In this document: positions 1 to 10,888 of the stretch, in pieces
How positions within the stretch are numbered: position 1 is the first letter of the stretch
Layout: each line of letters begins with the position of its first letter
NCBI GenBank assembly: GCA_004369045.1
Contig: ML213512.1
Coordinates: forward strand, 925,510 to 989,509
Reading direction: 5' to 3'
Source: Heliocybe sulcata
Taxonomy: Eukaryota > Basidiomycota > Agaricomycetes > Gloeophyllales > Gloeophyllaceae
DNA: 64,000 bases
Position numbers and translations under genes: made by a program
Notes under the pieces: generated by a model
Databases searched by the model: none
The model's input: only the letters and a program-made list of their open reading frames with translations
What the model was told of the DNA's origin: nothing

Positions 1-3000
1 ACTGCGGCGTTCCGATTATGTCAGCCGAGCCGGTGCGAGCCTCCGAACCGACGCGAGCAGGCCACATCGCCTTGTGTTGTCTTGTCTGTCTGGTTGCTGC
101 CACTCGACGCTTTTCACTCTGACATTGCGCGTGTGTCGGCGCACTTGCCACCAGTTGACAATCATCCTATTCAAGAAAACGCCTATTCATAGTAATCCTT
201 TCGCCGGACTGATCGCTCCCTTTGTCCATTCATCGACTGAATAGACCTGTTACAGCGATAGTTAATGAACAACGGCTCACGCGCACGTCTCGGTAGAACT
301 AGCAGATCGATCAATCCTGCTTTCCGGAACACAGGCTTGGCTCTATCCTATATCTACCGGCCTTCACATCGAAGCGGCCCTCCAACCTAGTCGCGTTCTT
401 TCTTTGCAATCCGGATCTTCCTTGTCAATGGGCTGCTTACTAGTCTCTTCAGAGTACCTCCGCCCAAAGTCCGTCTCAGGATCTACATTGCACGGCACTT
501 CGGTGCCTCTCAGGCGCGTGTCGACAACGATAAAGCGGTGCGGTATTTTCGTCATAAAAACGCTTTTTTCTTCTCTGCACAGTGATCGCGGGCTAGGGCA
601 GAGAATCCGCGGACACGTACAATGCACAACGAGTGAGCCTCCTGACTTGGGACCACCCATCCTCTTCCCCTTTCTGCGACGGACCTACAAACTCCCCACA
701 ACTCGCCGGTCCGGTCACATGCCCCAGGTCAAACCAAAAATACGCGTACTGCGTACTCCATACTCCATCCTGAAGCTGTTCATTTCAGCAGGCATACCTA
801 TTCCCCGTGAGCAGTAACTCGATTCATAAGGGGAGCGGGTCTTTGCTATCCATCTGCTCATCTATGAAGCTCGAAGCTTCAATACGATTGCTTATAGGAC
901 GGCATATGCATGTCAGTGATAAAGCTATTCTGATGTTCCGGGATCTACAGATGCGTTCACCCGGGTCTGGACATGCTCAGAATCCGCAACTCAGACCCAC
1001 TCCCCGCAACTCAAACCTTGCTTCGCCTTTTCCGGTGTTATACCGGAACAAGGACGTGCGGTGAAGGAGAAGGTGAGGTTGAACGCGCAGCGCGACCTAA
1101 GTAGTGTTGCAGGACGCAGCGTTGGCAAGAGGAACGAGGAACTGACATATTAGGGTCCCACTGCGTGCCGAGCGTTCAGTAGTATCTAGTATCTACCATC
1201 TGCCAAGTACAAGTACGTGCGCCACATCGCATCCCATCTACTATAATCGTAATCCAACCCCGTCTTGCCATCACGCTATCAATCCCAAACCGTCGAATGC
1301 AGTACACAAGCCCGAGCACCTGGCCTGCTCTTTCCCGCGACTGCTCCCATATGGTCTAGCGAGCGGTCAAAGCTTATACTATCGAACGCGCTCGTGCCAA
1401 TCCCCCTTTACTCGTTGAATACAAATACAGTACAAAGGCTCCACTTCCGCGTTGGTACAAGGACATGCACTGGCGCCTTGTTCTGAGAATGATGCCACGG
1501 GATGGAGGGTGCCAATAAACGAAACAGTGCTGTACAATGCGATGGATGGATGGGATGGATAATGCCGTTGTCTTGGAGAGTCAGATAGAAGATCGAACTG
1601 GCCAATTCTCCGAGCCAAACTGGCTCAATGGGGTCGCCGAGATTCTGACCGGGAGCCCCGTGAATTATCGCGTCCCATAGCAAAGCTGGATTCAGAACAA
1701 GGCGTCATTCCAGGGTATCGCAGCGGAGTAGTGGTGCTAAGCATGAGATGGGTCCAATGAAATGGAGCGGAGATCTCGGAATCAACATTCCCGTTGTTTC
1801 CCCGGGGTGCCCTTGCTCGCGGAAAGCGTCCATCTAGACCTAGCGTAGTGGTGTGCTCGACGATGATGCAATGGGAATCCAATATTCACCTGCGCATCAG
1901 CAGCCTTAAACGCTTACTTTGCCCAGTCCCGATCGTTCATGTACTGGCTTCTAGCGCGCGGGCGCTAACTTGAACCCCTCCCCTCTACTGCTACGAAATG
2001 CACCCTCCAGCGAAATAAATAAAATGAAATGCGAAGACGCACACCCTCACCGGGAGAATTCAGCCTGGACGTAAACGACTGCACCCCTTATTCGCGCACC
2101 ACAACCGTGTGTATCAGGGTTAAGCAGCATGGGTGGACGGAGTTGTTGGCCGCTAAGCGCTAAGCTCGTAAGCGGTGAGATCTGGGGATATCTGAGAGGG
2201 ACCCTCGGGCAAGCGCTGGTTCATCAACTGAACCCGCCGGTTCGGGGTACGATCACGGTGGCGGTGTCGCTGCGTCGAGCATGGGCCCGCGTAAATATCT
2301 GCTCTGATCCACGCGCGTTCTGTTCGCAGGAAAATGGCTTTACGAGAATTTCCATCCTGACCGATACTTGGAAGCGCAGTCGTTTCTTGACGGCTGTGAT
2401 GCGCCTGCCTGGTGACTATATGTATGGTTGCCTCGAGGACTGCCGCTGTACGTGGGACCGCATCTGTCGAGCCAGAGTGGCAGTCGTACCACCATCTCTC
2501 TTAATTGAAACCTGTGCTGGGTTCTCACCATTGGGCTTGCCAAGGTGGACGTCGACTGTTGATTTCTGCAAACACGGATACGGGTAAGGGACGCATATGT
2601 TCCGTCGGGCGAACAACAGGTAAGAATCCCTTCCCGACGCTGCAGAGCCACGTCGGAATCCTGGAAAACCCGACTGTGGGCATTTCAATGCGGTGGCATG
2701 CTCTCACTGGTCTATGCGGCTCTGAATGCTGTTACATCCCACCGGCTGACTATGGCCGCGCTTTTGACGTGGAGTGTGGCTTACTTCCGCAAGCACCTCT
2801 CAATATGCGCTCTATGTCATCTTTGTTGCAGCTATATCGGGAAAATGACGTAGGTATAGAGGCCTCTCGAGGATCTGTTCTTACATCGGGTCGTCCTTGG
2901 AAGAGATGGTGTGTCTGCATTCCCATGCAGAGGCGTAGCTCCTGCAGTTCACGCAAGTTCTATCTCTCAATGCCGATTTCCATCATGTTCCATCCGCCAT

Positions 3001-5679
3001 CCGTGTTATCGGGCAGCGCCACCACTGCTTCAGGACCCATTCCTGCCACCAAAGCTGTGTAATGCCTTCATCTCCTCGGGACACTACGACTGCTGGTACG
3101 ATACGTCAAGTCGTGCCTCTTCGCGCTTCCTCCACGAGAGGCCATCCATCTCTTTCGTCAGGCGCCCTGCCATCGGCGCTTACAATGTTCCCGTCTTTGT
3201 CTGGAAGCCCTTTTTCGCTTCGGATCTACGTTCTTCGTTTTCTGCTGCTAGGCCCATCGTCGGAGACAGCCACTGTGGATTTGGCATATCTCCGAGGTCA
3301 AGTGACTGTATCGATCACTGATGTGCGAGCGTTCAGTATCAGAAACGGCTGGTCGTGCACTTTTATGGCATATAGAACGTCTCGGTCCATGGGATGCAGC
3401 TAGCTGGCTCCGGTATCACGGCTGGCTTTTCGGTCGTTCTCAACTGCTGTTACGGGCCCCTCGGATCTATGATACTCTGCTGCCTCTTGCCATATCGCTA
3501 GCCCGTCTTGTCGAACTGACTGTCATCTCTGCTCCAGTAGTATTTTCTGATACTCTAGAACCTGCTCCTTGACCCTCGAGGTCGCGACTAGACTGCTGAC
3601 TATCACTCCACTTCCCTCCGGTCTCCACCATCTGCATCCGTAGAGATCGGCACCAAGATTACATGCTGTACAAGTCAACAAAGTTACAGCACCCAGGCAC
3701 TCGGCCCCGCTCGAGCTTAATGGCATGGAGCTAGTGCCTTCCCGGTGTTCCAGACGTTCTGCCACAATTAGCGCTGCTAACCGCCGGTGCCCTTGCTTAT
3801 GTAACTCGTGGGATGGGAGAGCGGGCTCGGAGGCACTTTGGTCTATCGATGTTCACGAACGTTCAACGATGGGCTGGGACTCTTCTCTGCTAGTGGGTGT
3901 GCTGGCGAAACAGCGGTACTTTAGCCAGCACGAGCTTCTCCCGGCTGGGTTATTGCGATAGGCCCTGCACACGTCTGCACCGTTGAAGTTCGTTCAGTGG
4001 GAAGATGCCACGAAGGTCATTGCCAGCTCGGAAATGACATGGTCTCCCCGACGACTCCACCCTCGGGCAATCTCCCAAGCTTGTCTCGCCCTATGCTTTG
4101 TCCAGTAGCATCGAATCCCGAGGTACTGTTTGGAACTCGTGTGAACCCCACTTCCGACGAATGGCTTAGCGGCACACTAACAAGAGTCTGCTTAACGCAC
4201 GCATATCGTGCGCAGTTCCTTAGTGCACTAACTAATCTCGTGCAGTGGATCCCGAGTTGTGTGCAGCTCCCCCTTCGTACGCACAGGCCGATCTGGACTA
4301 TATGAAGTTCTTTAATGACACGGAGGTTTGCGGACGCACCCGCTTCTAGGGTCCCGATAGGCTCGAGTGGGCGATAAAATATCGCCGTGTTCGAAGGTAC
4401 CCTCAGCGAGGGAGCAGTCCTACGCCCTTCGAACGGGATTCGCAGTTCATTTTTTTATGGGGCTTCTATATTGGCGAAGACGGCTCGAGCGGAATGCACA
4501 CTGTTCGTGCGATAATGTACTCAGATATGCGGCTTCGAGGACCACCCAACCGTAGGAAACTCACGCGGCTGCCGACTTTAAACACGATGGTTGTCCTTCT
4601 GGCCGAACATCATGGCTCATTCATGGGGCCATCGTGTACAGGGGCATGGCTTTGTCTCACTTGGACGAGAAACGACACTTCCATATCCTACATCGCTACC
4701 CATAATGCGACTTCTCTGATAGCCCTGCTGCCTGCCTGCCAGCTGTCTCGTCTGCTCTCGAGAGACTACTTGGAGAGGTGATCAACATGCGTTGTCTTGC
4801 TGATTGACTAGTCGCGTGCTTCGGTTGCTGACCTGTGCCACTTCATGGCTTGCAGTTACGATGTTGGATCATACAATCTCCTCCAAACATCCCATGAGAG
4901 CTGGGTCGCGGATATCATTCTTCAGATTCGTATACAAGTGAGTGAACTCCGTTGGTTAGTCGGTAGCGTGATGACGAGCTATTCTATTCGTTCGTACCAT
5001 CCGCCCCATCTCACCGTCTGTTACGCCTCTCTCTCAGGTCCCGCCCTTCGCACGGAAACGAGTAGCGGGCCTATACAGCGAAATGAAGATCAGCTCTCGA
5101 TGTCCATGTCGAGTCGGAGATGTTTCAACCTCAGACAATCGGCTGGAGAATAAGAACAACCCATAAGTATGTGCGCCAGACCTTTCGGAAACGAGCAGTC
5201 ATTCAACATTGGATGCTCGAACGCCTCGTCTTGGTACAGAGCTCAACTTGACCAATCGAAAGCATTGCCAAGAGAGGATTTGCCGTTGCGTTCTGTGCCA
5301 AAAGTCCGGGAGCATGACGGTGGCCGGGTCCCTCCGATCCGGACGCCATATCGCAGTAGGTGAGCGCTTTGGGTGGACGGGACTAATGTCGACCTCAGCT
5401 CATATCTATCTCGGGATGCCGCGCGCGTAGAACGCTTTGCAGGTTACCTTTCAAGTCGCCCCGCTTGTCTGAATGAACTTGGGTCCCGCCAGAAGGTTCA
5501 CGGAAGCAATTACTGGCCCTATGAAGAGATGTCAAGTCGAGTCGGGAGATGTTTCAAACCGGGTTGAAATATCAGAGCGTAAGTGAGACGATCACAACTC
5601 GTACTACTTCACTGGAGGCACCCGTATATGTAAGGGCATGGCGATAAATCTGACGCGCTATTTCTGACGGTGATCTTAG
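1..5679. other. Gene-poor left end with decayed coding-like patches
   Basis: No intact gene can be assembled here. From about 2,130 to 5,570 the plus strand keeps patches of open frame that read like exons. Examples are a patch near 2,330-2,390 containing WLYENFHPDRYLEA, one near 4,250-4,320 containing DPELCAAPPSY and FFNDTEVCG behind a possible intron end, and one near 4,440-4,520 containing FLWGFYIGEDGSS. Frames change between patches and I see no recognisable catalytic motif, so the family is unknown. A decayed host gene or several gene fragments is an inference. The first 2,100 bases show nothing I can support. Confidence 0.3.
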
Positions 5680-5910
5680 TCAAGCCTTGCCACCGCCCTT
5701 AAGCTTCATCGCGTCTTTCTGCACGGCTTTGGTCTTATATATGTACCCCTTACAGAATGTGGATCTCGTAACGTCCTGATTATCGTACAAAGCCTTCTCC
5801 GGCATCGCTAACACCACAAGTTGCCCAGGATCGTTCCATCCGAGTCCGGGGCCTTGAATTACGCGCTGTGCAGGGCGTTGTAGATGCACCATAGAAGATC
5901 GGCATGCCAC
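5680..5910 (-). CDS. Possible small ORF or downstream exon, unrecognised
   Basis: A 76-codon open frame ends just downstream of the small gene at 5,921-6,127 on the same strand. The last two thirds reads like natural protein, with GPGLGWNDPGQL and later STFCKGYIYKTKAV, and a lysine- and glycine-rich end. I do not recognise it. It could be a 3' exon of the neighbouring gene, because a GTGAGT donor-like site lies at about 5,908-5,913, but the neighbour's stop codon precedes that site. It could also be a separate short gene or chance. No start context or partner supports one choice. Confidence 0.2.
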   Translation of the reverse strand: MACRSSMVHLQRPAQRVIQGPGLGWNDPGQLVVLAMPEKALYDNQDVTRSTFCKGYIYKTKAVQKDAMKLKGGGKA

Positions 5911-5920
5911 TCACCTTCTA

Positions 5921-6127
5921 CTAATCATCCTCCGCGTGCCGCTTCATCTGCTTGAGAATCTCTTTCGCCTCCTGGACGTCGTCGTCGTTCCACGGCTTCA
6001 ACCCATATAAGAGCATGAACTTGTGCCAGCCACCCCACGCCTTGAGCAACTCGTAGTCCGACATGGGCTTCTTGGCAAGTTCAGTTTCGGTTTGCGGCGT
6101 TTAGGAACTGGTGGTGCTTGAAGACAT
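5921..6127 (-). pseudogene. Small conserved-looking protein gene with in-frame stop at codon 9
   Basis: From the ATG at 6,127-6,125 the frame reads MSSSTTSS, then a TAA at 6,103-6,101, then a continuous frame of about 59 residues ending at TAG 5,923-5,921. The second part contains SDYELLKAWGGW and GLKPWNDDDVQ and an acidic-basic helix EAKEILKQMKRH, so it looks like a real soluble alpha-helical protein of roughly 68 residues. An internal ATG after the stop (12 codons on) could still start a 47-residue product. Function unknown. The stop could be a true nonsense change, a base-call error, or part of an unrecognised 5' intron. A similar early stop occurs in the next gene. Confidence 0.45.
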
Positions 6128-6614
6128 CTCTGCGTTGTGTTGCGCGACGAGGAGTGTACTGGAGGGAGTCAGAGTAGGTCTCGAGATTTTGCAGGGGAAG
6201 CAGTGGACTCACTTAAGTGCTGGGCTGCGGAACTTGAGTGACTAGGTTAAGCGCGCGTCGAGTGCCAGTGACGCTGACAGTACTGGGATTTTGAACTTGG
6301 GGTGAAAGTGTGAAGTTGTGAAATGCAGGGATATATAGCCGGGTCCAAGGCATGATGCATGAATACTTATCAGAATCTGAGCTAGCGCTAAGTTCTCTCA
6401 GCGGGGTTCTGAGCTTCGTCCTTCGGTACTAGGTGGCAACACAATAGCAAGTACTAGTACCGATCGATGATCGCCGCCATTTAGTATTCAAATTGCGGCT
6501 GCCGTGTACCGGTTTCGTGGCATCCAATAAGCCTGGCCGCACGCACCAATTCGCTCTCTTGCTCGTGGAGTGGAACTGCCCGATGGCCAGGACGAGATAT
6601 TATCCCGTTCGTCG

Positions 6615-7050
6615 ATGGTCACGCAGGAAAGCGTTATCGTACATTACTTGAAGCTTCTATACGAAAGTCTCCTGAAGAGCACTTCACGCGTTGATCTGAT
6701 TGCGACCGAGCTCAAAAATCCTTTCTAGGCTCTTGCTCACGACAGACTCGCCATACTTCTGCAGGAACAGTCGCGTGTGGCACGGACGTGCTGCAGCCGA
6801 GCAAAGGGTGTCATCCAAGTTGCGTACGCACCAATCTTCGAGCCTCTGCGCTTATAAGGCACAAATAATAGGTCGGAGTTCGAAACGGCGAAACGGGAAT
6901 TTAAGCTCAAGGCCGAGCCACAACACGTGACTTTCTTCGGTGTGGCCGGGGCTTGGGCATCGCTCTCCTTCTCCGCCGAGTCCTGTGCATATCAGTACGC
7001 CTATCCGTATGGGAAATATCAGTCATTCCGTCCGATCAAGAGGTGCTGAA
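6615..7050 (+). pseudogene. Decayed coding-like stretch, unrecognised
   Basis: From the ATG at 6,615 the plus strand reads about 37 codons with strong coding character (ESVIVHYLKLLYESLLK, then DLIATELKNPF) to a TAG. It stays in frame for another 42 codons (ALAHDRLAILLQEQSRVA, then VIQVAYAPIFEPL) to TAA at 6,855-6,857. After that comes another open patch with EFETAKREFKLKAEPQ and FFGVAGAWASLSF. The first TAG lies in a TTTCTAG context that could be an intron end rather than a stop. I cannot name a family. Either a small gene with introns I could not resolve or a decaying gene. Confidence 0.28.
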
Positions 7051-7199
7051 GCCCTGATAAAGCGATCTCATCTCGATCTGGAGCCTTTGTATTCCTGCGC
7101 CTAGGCAACGGACGAGCTTCCCCATGCAAGAGAAGGGAGGGATTTAGTCAAGGCAGTACATGTATACAATGCAATAGAGCTGGGAGGAGATATCCGAAT

Positions 7200-8383
7200 T
7201 CACTGGTCGCCCTGTCTCGTCCTCTTCTTCGGAGGTCCATCTTCCTTCACGACACGTCTAGGCTGCTCCCTCTTTCCAATCGCCGGCTTCGGTTCCTCCT
7301 GCTCCTCCTCGTCGGAGATAAAGGGATTGTCGTTGGCAACCTTCTTCTTTAGCTTCGGCTTCGGCTTCGGCTTCTCGGTAGCAGGTGCGACAGTGGCATG
7401 ATTAGCTTTGTCCTCCTCTTCAGCGGCACCCGTCGTCTCATCGTCGCCCGAAGACTTTCTCGAGGGGATCTCGGCGTAGTATGTATCTTTGAGCTCCTGG
7501 AAGGTACGTGAGGTCCCACATTGTAGGAACAAAGAAAGAGTAATATGCGCACTTTTATGTCGGAGTCTTTCATCAGACTCGTGTTCTTCCATACCTGCGT
7601 AGATAGTGTGAGCAATGAAACAAAGCGGGATTCTCGATCGATGTACTGTAGAAGAAATGCCGCTTGGGTGTTTGCTGTCAAGCCCTGCCAATAATGCAAC
7701 AACATCAGCGAGTCGATGGAAATGCGCCCGTTCAAGCCGTACTCACCGATTGCAGTGTACAAATTTGATTTGACGCCACTCAAATTCATCCCGTGCTTCC
7801 GAAGTAATACATACATGACCTGATTCCTGTTAGTCGCGCGCGAGAGACGCACAGAGCGTCCACTCACGTCCCGGACGGCTTCTTCATCGTAGACATCGGG
7901 TATGTACAGGCACATGACGTGCTGGTAATGGGGTGTCTCCGTCTGCGGGCTTGTGGCTACTTTCGCGAGGTGTGCTTGAGTACCCGCTAGCGCACCGTAG
8001 GCAAGTGACCCTGAACAGAGTCAAGTCACTGTGATGCTGCGAGAAAGGCAAACCACATACTGGCTAGTATCGTCCAGATCTGGTCGACCTTTTGCGGGGG
8101 AGCAAAGAGAAGCCTATAGTCCATCAGAGCCCCGTGACGCCGCAGAGCCCGCGCAACTATACCATTTGCCGGAAACAAAGCCGTGCTTGATCGAAATGGC
8201 TTTAAGCTTCTCAGTAGCTTCGGCTTGAGCCTGGATTCAGAATTGCGAACTCAAATCGATGGTAAACAAAAATCTGGCTATACTAACCTCTTCACGTAAC
8301 TCTTTTTTGCTGCGAGCACCCGTCTTCTTGTTCGACCGGGTGGGGATAGCAGGGTCGTTCTAACGACGCGCGCCACGAGACAT
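7200..8383 (-). CDS. DUF1917 / BLES03-like (UPF0696) protein, eIF4E-like fold; in-frame stop at codon 8
   Basis: About seven exons joined by short introns give a protein with the family blocks in order: HGFVSGKW, FAPPQKVDQIWTIL, HVMCLYIPDVYDEEAVRD, VMYVLLRKHGMNLSG, SNLYTAIG, LDSKHPSGISST, VWKNTSLMKDSDIK and ELKDTYYAEI. A low-complexity tail rich in Glu, Lys and Pro follows, with a basic PPKKRTRQ end that may be a nuclear signal. The family is recalled as structurally related to the cap-binding fold of eIF4E; a cellular role is not established. The frame from ATG 8,383 is MSRGARR followed by TAG (8,362-8,360), then continues cleanly. No other in-frame start precedes the conserved part, so the gene is either inactivated or the base is wrong. 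It lies directly downstream of the gene at 8,390-10,312, same strand. Confidence 0.75.
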
Positions 8384-8389
8384 GAGCTC

Positions 8390-10312
8390 TCAAATATCTG
8401 CCGGCATAAAGAGACGGCTCCACTTTTATCTTCTCGATCTTCTCTGTGATTTCAGCCACTGCAGATGCGCGTTAAACACGGACGCTCTGGGCGTGCGTCA
8501 GAAGGAACATACATAGTGCAGAGGCTTCCTCAGTCGCAGCATCGCAATCACCATCCTCTTTCAAGGGATCAGAGCCCTTCACCCATATCCACTACAGAGC
8601 AAGTTGGTTTAAGACATTTGCGTTCTCGGGCGCAGGGAGCACTGCCTTCTTACAGGCTTGGTACCGTCGTCCTGAACCATAGACGGTCTGTACTATCAAA
8701 CACCCCCTGTTAGCTCGGCCAACCTAACAAATGAAGTACGGAGGACTCACCTTCGCTATAAACTTTTCCAGAGACAGCGACGAATCCGCAGACCAGGCGT
8801 ACGCATACGACTCGGGGAGAGAGTCGTCCTCCTTCGCTAACTTGCTCATAGCCCTGGTACCTGTGCAGCAACCAAGAGTCGCCTTTAGGAGATTGAGCCT
8901 AGTACTGTGGCAAGTGAGCACTGCAGCCACAATCGCGTATGGACGTGGACGCATTAATGCAAGTCGCGCATCTTGCTCCTCGTCACACTTTCCTGCCTTG
9001 ACCGCATAAGGCACCTGGATTCTGTACCTTCTTCCGTTATCAATTCCACTCAGAGTGCAGCGTCGCAGACGCTCTGGCTTGGAACTTTGGCCAATCTTGC
9101 ATAGACTGTTGCGATTCGAACTGGTTGCGGTCGTTGTACCAGCTGCCGGTATCAAGACGTTTGCATCAAGACACGCCGCGCTCAAGAGCCGAGACAAATT
9201 TTTGCTTAGGTTGGGGGTGTGAATTGCATATTTGCGATGGCGAAGTTCATATCTCCGCTAGTGTACTGTTTTACAACTGCCATTCATTATGCTACCTTCC
9301 CGCGTCGCTCTTTCACGCTGGCCGTAAGTTTCCCCATCGCTTTACCTTCCCTGTCTTCTTGTCGATGAGTCTTCTGGCGAAATCGGATCTTGGCATCTCT
9401 TCTATGAGGCGCTTCGTCTCTGGGGTCTCGATAATTGGGCTGGGATGGCGCATCGGAACGGACGCCTCCCTCGACGATGGATACTCGACGTTCTCGTCTG
9501 AATTTACTCCGTGCCTTGGGTCACTGTCGGGCGGATGCCCCGGGTGAACGTCTTTGCGCCAGCTGTCCACCCTGCGAACTAAGCTACCGCTAGGTGGTTC
9601 GACTTCCACGGCATCAGGAGCTGCGTTCCCTGTTGGATGGCAATCGCACCTGGGTAATGACTGGATGTCGCGTCCTCGCCCGTCCCCTCGTATTCCATGG
9701 CCTGCACCTCTTCTTGCTTGATCCGCTGCTCGGTCGCCTCTTCCGCCTTCCCTTCTTTCCGTTTGCCGCGTCTCGGTGATCGGGCTTGTCTAACTTCAAA
9801 GTATTCTTCATATCTGCCACATCACAGATTAATTAACCTCCATGGATGATCAGACGAGTGGCACGTACAGTGGCAAGCTGACTCCCTGCAAGACGACACC
9901 CTTCGGATACTTCTCAAGCAATTGGTCAATCATGATATGACTCTTCTGGTTCGCCTTGATGCCGTGTAACTGCAATTAATCTGGGCATTGCACTCTGAGC
10001 TTCCTCCAATGTATGACCCGGAGTACGTACCTTGGCCACATACTGCAGGTTCGCCCGTTGGAGTATGCCAAGGTTAAAGCGGTTCATAGGCTGCGCTGTT
10101 TGAATGGTGGTCATATCCTCGAGAAATGGAGCGAGGAAGTGGCAGAAGTTGCTCGTCGAGACGCGGTCTAAAATTGGTGAGCTGTCAATGCAGTGCCCAG
10201 TCTTTCAGACCCTTTCGATCACGGGATTCACGAAGAAAGTCTGCAGAGTAGAAGGGCTGCCCCCATAAAGGACGGCATTATGCCAAAATGCCATTGTCCT
10301 CGAGGAAGCCAT
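8390..10312 (-). CDS. Unrecognised multi-exon protein with SAP-like helix pair
   Basis: The start is the ATG at 10,312-10,310 (MASSRTMAFWHNAV). Exons then encode DRVSTSNFCHFLAPFL and NRFNLGILQRANLQYVAK, followed by LHGIKANQKSHIMIDQLL, which resembles the SAP DNA-binding helix pair. A charged Arg/Lys/Glu stretch follows, then a Pro/Ser-rich region, WYNDRNQFESQQSMQDW, SLPESYAYAWSADSSL and a helical tail ITEKIEKIKVEP. Two joins do not keep frame as read: the first intron near 10,230, and a spot near 9,640 that needs either a 20-nt intron or a frameshift. The 3' end near 8,390 is also uncertain. SAP suggests a chromatin or DNA contact, which is inference. The function is unknown. Confidence 0.45.
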
Positions 10313-10399
10313 GTGCCGTCACGATGATCAATGGAAGCGCGGGTCGGCCAGCGCATAGTTGTGGTCGTTATATAATATCAAAAGGCCAAGTGCTGCTGT

Positions 10400-10507
10400 G
10401 GCAAGATGGCCGAGCGGTCCAAGGCGTGTGACTCAAGCGAATGCTTGCCCTAATTAGGGTATTCTCATCTCGGTATCGGGGCGTGGGTTCAAATCCCACT
10501 CTTGTCA
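10400..10507 (+). tRNA. tRNA-Leu (CAA) with intron
   Basis: The acceptor arms GGCAAGA and TCTTGTC pair with one G-U, followed by discriminator A. The D-arm has the leucine-type TGGCCGAGCGGTC start, and the T-arm GTGGG-TTCAAAT-CCCAC is perfect. A long variable arm marks a class II tRNA. The anticodon CAA is at 10,434-10,436. An intron of about 27 bases follows position 37, from roughly 10,438 to 10,464, and contains the palindrome CCCTAATTAGGG. The top of the anticodon stem has one mismatch and one wobble pair. Leu-CAA genes with an intron at this position are known in fungi. Confidence 0.88.
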
Positions 10508-10888
10508 AATCTTTTGCGTTCTGTTCACCTCAAAAGTACCAAAATCACTTCTAATGAATCGTAGCCACGCTCCTGCAATTTTTGCTGAAATACAGTTCCG
10601 TCTGTGACCCTGTGAAGTTAACTGCAGTCCTCCCAAGCTTGCAATGACGGCTTCGGTTACCCCCCGAAACATCGTCCAGGGCTCAATGCCACCCAATAAA
10701 GGAGTGCACTTACATTCAGCTCGGAATATAGACATGATAACGTGGATGGGTATCATGATTCACAAAGACACTGCAACCAGGGCACGGCAATACACTAGCC
10801 GCTCCGATTCATAAGCATACATTCAGATTGCAATGGAGGACGATCGTGACCTTCCACACCGAATCGCCCTGGAGGACAGAACCATCAG

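Noticed and set aside
9630-9660. A 20-nt intron in the SAP-like gene
   Set aside because: It would restore frame, but it is far shorter than the other introns here; a small indel is at least as likely, so it is noted only as an uncertainty.
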